Part shown: piece after piece, positions 63,797 through 64,000 of the stretch | How the letters are laid out: the number at the start of each line of letters is the position of its first letter | Position numbering within the stretch: position 1 is the first letter of the stretch | Assembly (NCBI RefSeq): GCF_007692705.1 | Contig: NZ_REBN01000128.1 | Location: forward strand, 1-64,000 | Direction of reading: 5' to 3' | Length of the DNA stretch: 64,000 nucleotides | DNA from: Mongoliibacter sp. | Lineage (GTDB): Bacteria; Bacteroidota; Bacteroidia; Cytophagales; Cyclobacteriaceae | The notes under the pieces: generated by a model | Told to the model about the DNA's origin: nothing | The model's input: only the letters and a program-made list of their open reading frames with translations | Database searches by the model: none | Translations under genes and position numbers: made by a program

Positions 63797-64000
63797 TTAG
63801 ATTACCATAAAAAAGAATATCAAGGCTACTCCCAGTACCAAAATCATTTTTTTGGCTTTCTCTTTTGTCTTATCAGTGATTTTTCTTTTCCTCATGACCA
63901 TCACTGCTATACTTAAGCCAAAAAGTTGTAATGCTATCCCGACTCCGTTCAAGGGGCCCATCGGTGCTTCCAGTAAATTGAGATTGAGGTTGATCAGCGC
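63797..64000 (-). CDS. Partial membrane protein, N-terminus beyond window
   Basis: The frame is open to the right edge and gives at least 67 residues ending at TAA (63797-63799). Two hydrophobic segments are seen (GPLNGVGIALQLFGLSIAVMVM and ILVLGVALIFFFMVI), separated by a basic loop (RKRKITDKTKEKAKK). The topology suggests a small integral membrane protein with a cytoplasmic positive loop. No family recognised from this part. Confidence 0.55.
   Translation of the reverse strand, partial: ALINLNLNLLEAPMGPLNGVGIALQLFGLSIAVMVMRKRKITDKTKEKAKKMILVLGVALIFFFMVI

Overview
The window looks like a piece of chromosome from a Bacteroidota bacterium, most likely Cytophagales and close to Cyclobacteriaceae (Algoriphagus/Belliella-like). 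The grounds are the overall A+T-rich DNA, a SusC/SusD pair, a two-gene methylmalonyl-CoA mutase, a solitary dnaA, TAnnTTTG-type promoter sequences, many lipoproteins with short lipoboxes and a PorE-like OmpA protein. The genus is inference. No rRNA, tRNA, CRISPR array or intact insertion sequence was seen. Many starts in the ORF track are upstream TTG codons. Where an in-frame ATG begins a clean signal peptide or the conserved domain, I moved the start.

Layout. 1-3.1 kb: two-component system (histidine kinase cut by the window edge) translationally coupled to an outer-membrane protein, then an Arg-Pro-Asn-rich secreted protein. 3.2-7.4 kb: CPA2 antiporter with a cytoplasmic USP-like half, and a fusion of a degenerate diacylglycerol-kinase-like region to a DUF389 membrane domain. 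7.4-16.1 kb: methylmalonyl-CoA mutase small and large subunits, a 5'-nucleotidase split into two genes, dnaA, a DUF3298 lipoprotein and meaB. 16.1-18.7 kb: respiratory/heme genes (hemJ, SCO, cytochrome c). 18.9-26.8 kb: an aminotransferase, then a convergent block with two sensor kinases, an ABC ATPase, a His-rich FtsX-like permease and a DUF3299-like periplasmic protein, which together may form a metal-related system. 26.8-30 kb: sucD and nhaA. 31-34.3 kb: a small accessory-looking zone with an ABC-F gene between unusual A+T-rich repeat tracts, a VapBC-type toxin-antitoxin pair and a stretch of inverted repeats. 34.3-39.2 kb: glycerol regulon glpD-glpK-glpF with divergent glpR and a repeat-rich operator region. 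39.3-45.9 kb: SusC/SusD locus with an accessory lipoprotein. 46.4-50.7 kb: lpxB, queD, PorE-like OmpA protein and queE. 50.8-57.2 kb: secreted TIM-barrel isomerase, NPP-type phosphodiesterase coupled to a group III truncated hemoglobin, a small NAD(P)-binding protein, a TspO-like membrane protein and a secreted amidohydrolase. 57.4-64 kb: a second-type DNA polymerase III alpha subunit, a CDP-alcohol phosphatidyltransferase, an MscS channel, a lipoprotein, a gene remnant and a partial membrane protein.

Working together: propionate/methylmalonyl-CoA metabolism (mutA, mutB, meaB) feeds succinyl-CoA, handled by SucD. Glycerol is taken up by GlpF, phosphorylated by GlpK and oxidised by GlpD under GlpR. 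QueD and QueE make the 7-deazaguanine precursor of queuosine. The points most worth a second look are the DAGK-like/DUF389 fusion, the kinase plus His-rich ABC operon, the repeat family around the ABC-F and dnaE genes, the split nucleotidase and the shortened MutA.
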